From positions 1-29,716 of the forward strand of contig JALLBK010000053.1 in assembly GCA_036940085.1 (NCBI GenBank): DNA of 29,716 nucleotides. Direction: 5' to 3'. Position 1 is the first letter of the stretch. Each line of letters opens with the position of its first letter. The position numbers were made by a program, and so were the translations under genes. Under the pieces are notes generated by a model that saw nothing but the letters and a program-made list of their open reading frames with translations, was not told where the DNA came from and searched no databases. Shown in pieces: positions 29,063 to 29,716 of this stretch. This DNA is from Discostella pseudostelligera (taxonomy: Eukaryota; Bacillariophyta; Thalassiosirophyceae; Thalassiosirales; Thalassiosiraceae).

Positions 29063-29450
29063 TCATACATAAATCAAAGTCACTTCTGTGAATTGTCCGG
29101 TTTCAACCTCACAGTGATCCTCGCTACATTAGGCAAAAACAAGAACAGAACATTGAGAACAAACAGAAAGAACAACAGTCAATATGTGAAGCACATGCAT
29201 CTGGAACTACTAATACTCACCAGCCATCCTCCTTGTGGACATTCATTTCAATCAGAGTCTCTCGGGCGTTGCGAGACCAAGGAAATGCGATGCATCCCTC
29301 ACTTTCGAACTCGTCGCCAGAAACTGACTGAGCTTCCTTCCATTTCGCCACATTTGACGACAACATCGCCACATTTGACAGTGACATGCTCATCCGCCTT
29401 CTCCACTCCATCGACATCAAAGAACTTGGTATCGACGACGACGACGACAT
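29063..29450 (-). CDS. Tentative small two-exon gene, unknown function
   Basis: Not recognised. Model: 29221-29450 joined to 29063-29123 on the minus strand, 96 residues. The 97-base intron has a GTGAGT donor, a long T-rich tract before a GTAG acceptor, and the junction keeps frame to a stop at 29063. The N-terminus (MSSSSSIPSSLMSMEWRR) is encoded by one copy of the 57-bp minisatellite unit; the following part is more protein-like (EGCIAFPWSRNARETLIEM, then HCEVETGQFTEVTLIYV). An upstream in-frame stop just before 29450 limits this exon, but a further upstream exon through the repeats is possible. A plus-strand open frame covers the same area (29093-29452); the minus intron signals are better. 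It would continue the strand alternation after the GT90 gene. Confidence 0.35.
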
Positions 29451-29716
29451 GACATTTGTTAGTTCATTCCGTCACTCAATTAAATTCATGCAAAAAATTT
29501 TGCAAGGGATCGCCCCCTTCAAAGCGAAATTGAATGAGGGACCACACACCTTTTCCACTCCATCGACATCAAAGAACTTGGTATCGACGACGATGACATG
29601 CTCCACCTTCTCCACTCTATCGACATCAAAGAACTTGGTATCGACGACGACGACATGCTCCACCTTCTCCGCTCCACCAAAGTCGAAGAACTTGGCACCG
29701 AAGCTGATAGCTGTCG
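29402..29716. repeat. 57-bp minisatellite, one isolated and three tandem copies, cut by window end
   Basis: Units beginning TCCACTCCATCGACATCAAA start at 29402, 29554, 29611 and 29668; the last three are in tandem with exact 57-base spacing, and the fourth is diverged and truncated by the window end. The unit carries a GACGAC run of variable length. 57 bases equal 19 codons, so copy-number change keeps frame. On the minus strand one frame reads DTKFFDVDRVEKVEHV-type 19-residue repeats; other frames are also open. A 21-base repeat (TCGCCACATTTGAC at 29345 and 29366) lies just upstream. Confidence 0.9.

Noticed and set aside
29093..29452. Plus-strand open frame of 119 codons at the right edge
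   Set aside because: Thr/Ser low complexity produced by the repeat; the minus strand has a better donor, T-rich acceptor and frame-keeping junction. Kept open as an alternative.
29554..29716. CRISPR-like array
   Set aside because: Units are directly contiguous without unique spacers, in a eukaryotic context; a minisatellite.
1..29716. tRNA, rRNA, transposase or integrated virus genes
   Set aside because: Looked for by eye on both strands; no cloverleaf, rRNA core, reverse transcriptase, integrase or transposase motif was seen. A covariance-model or profile search would be decisive.

Overview
The window looks like nuclear DNA of a diatom, most likely a centric species. The grounds are: intron-bearing genes with GT-AG introns of roughly 90-135 bases (some shorter), an N-terminal signal peptide ending in a QA-F step typical of diatom plastid presequences, a pyrophosphate-type phosphofructokinase, cysteine-rich surface repeats of a kind seen in diatoms and relatives, and long Ser/Asn/Asp-rich low-complexity inserts. 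No bacterial, viral or transposase gene, tRNA or rRNA was recognised. Species cannot be named from the sequence alone.

Layout from left to right: 1-837 is a repeat-rich promoter region. 838-2401 (+) is a C1GALT/GT31-like glycosyltransferase. 2682-3614 (-) is a putatively plastid-targeted VOC/glyoxalase-fold protein. 4010-5613 (+) is a phosphofructokinase of PPi type. 6116-7432 is a doubtful zone with two low-confidence gene models. 7823-9090 (+) is a membrane RING-H2 protein. 9418-9954 (-) is a small nuclear-looking acidic protein. 10218-12908 (+) is a Grc3/NOL9-type polynucleotide kinase. 13134-16202 (-) is an SPP-like intramembrane aspartyl protease with a PA domain. 16902-19359 (+) is a large RING-H2 E3. 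19566-21310 (-) is an OB-fold (SOSS-B-like) protein. 21761-23213 (+) is a surface protein with six cysteine-rich modules. 23477-23818 (-) is a LAMTOR4-like Ragulator subunit. 24425-25276 (+) is a secreted or ER acidic protein ending in NDEL. 25292-26953 (-) is a TCAIM-like DUF4460/DUF4461 protein. 27522-28959 (+) is a CAP10/POGLUT (GT90) glycosyltransferase. 29063-29450 (-) is a tentative small gene running into a 57-bp minisatellite at the right edge.

The confident genes alternate strand almost perfectly, so the window is a chain of divergent promoters and tight convergent 3' ends (as little as 15 bp). The genes do not form one pathway: most are housekeeping or secretory/ubiquitin functions. 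Several divergent promoters share E2F-like boxes (TTTGGCGGGA, TTTCGCGCC), and one, at 24031-24180, is a dense, internally duplicated cluster of E2F-like, G-box and TGACTC sites. I consider that cluster and the A-B-A-B-A-B cysteine-rich surface protein the most interesting items. I found no clear evidence of a wholly new multi-gene system. All family calls come from reading motifs by eye; no search was run.
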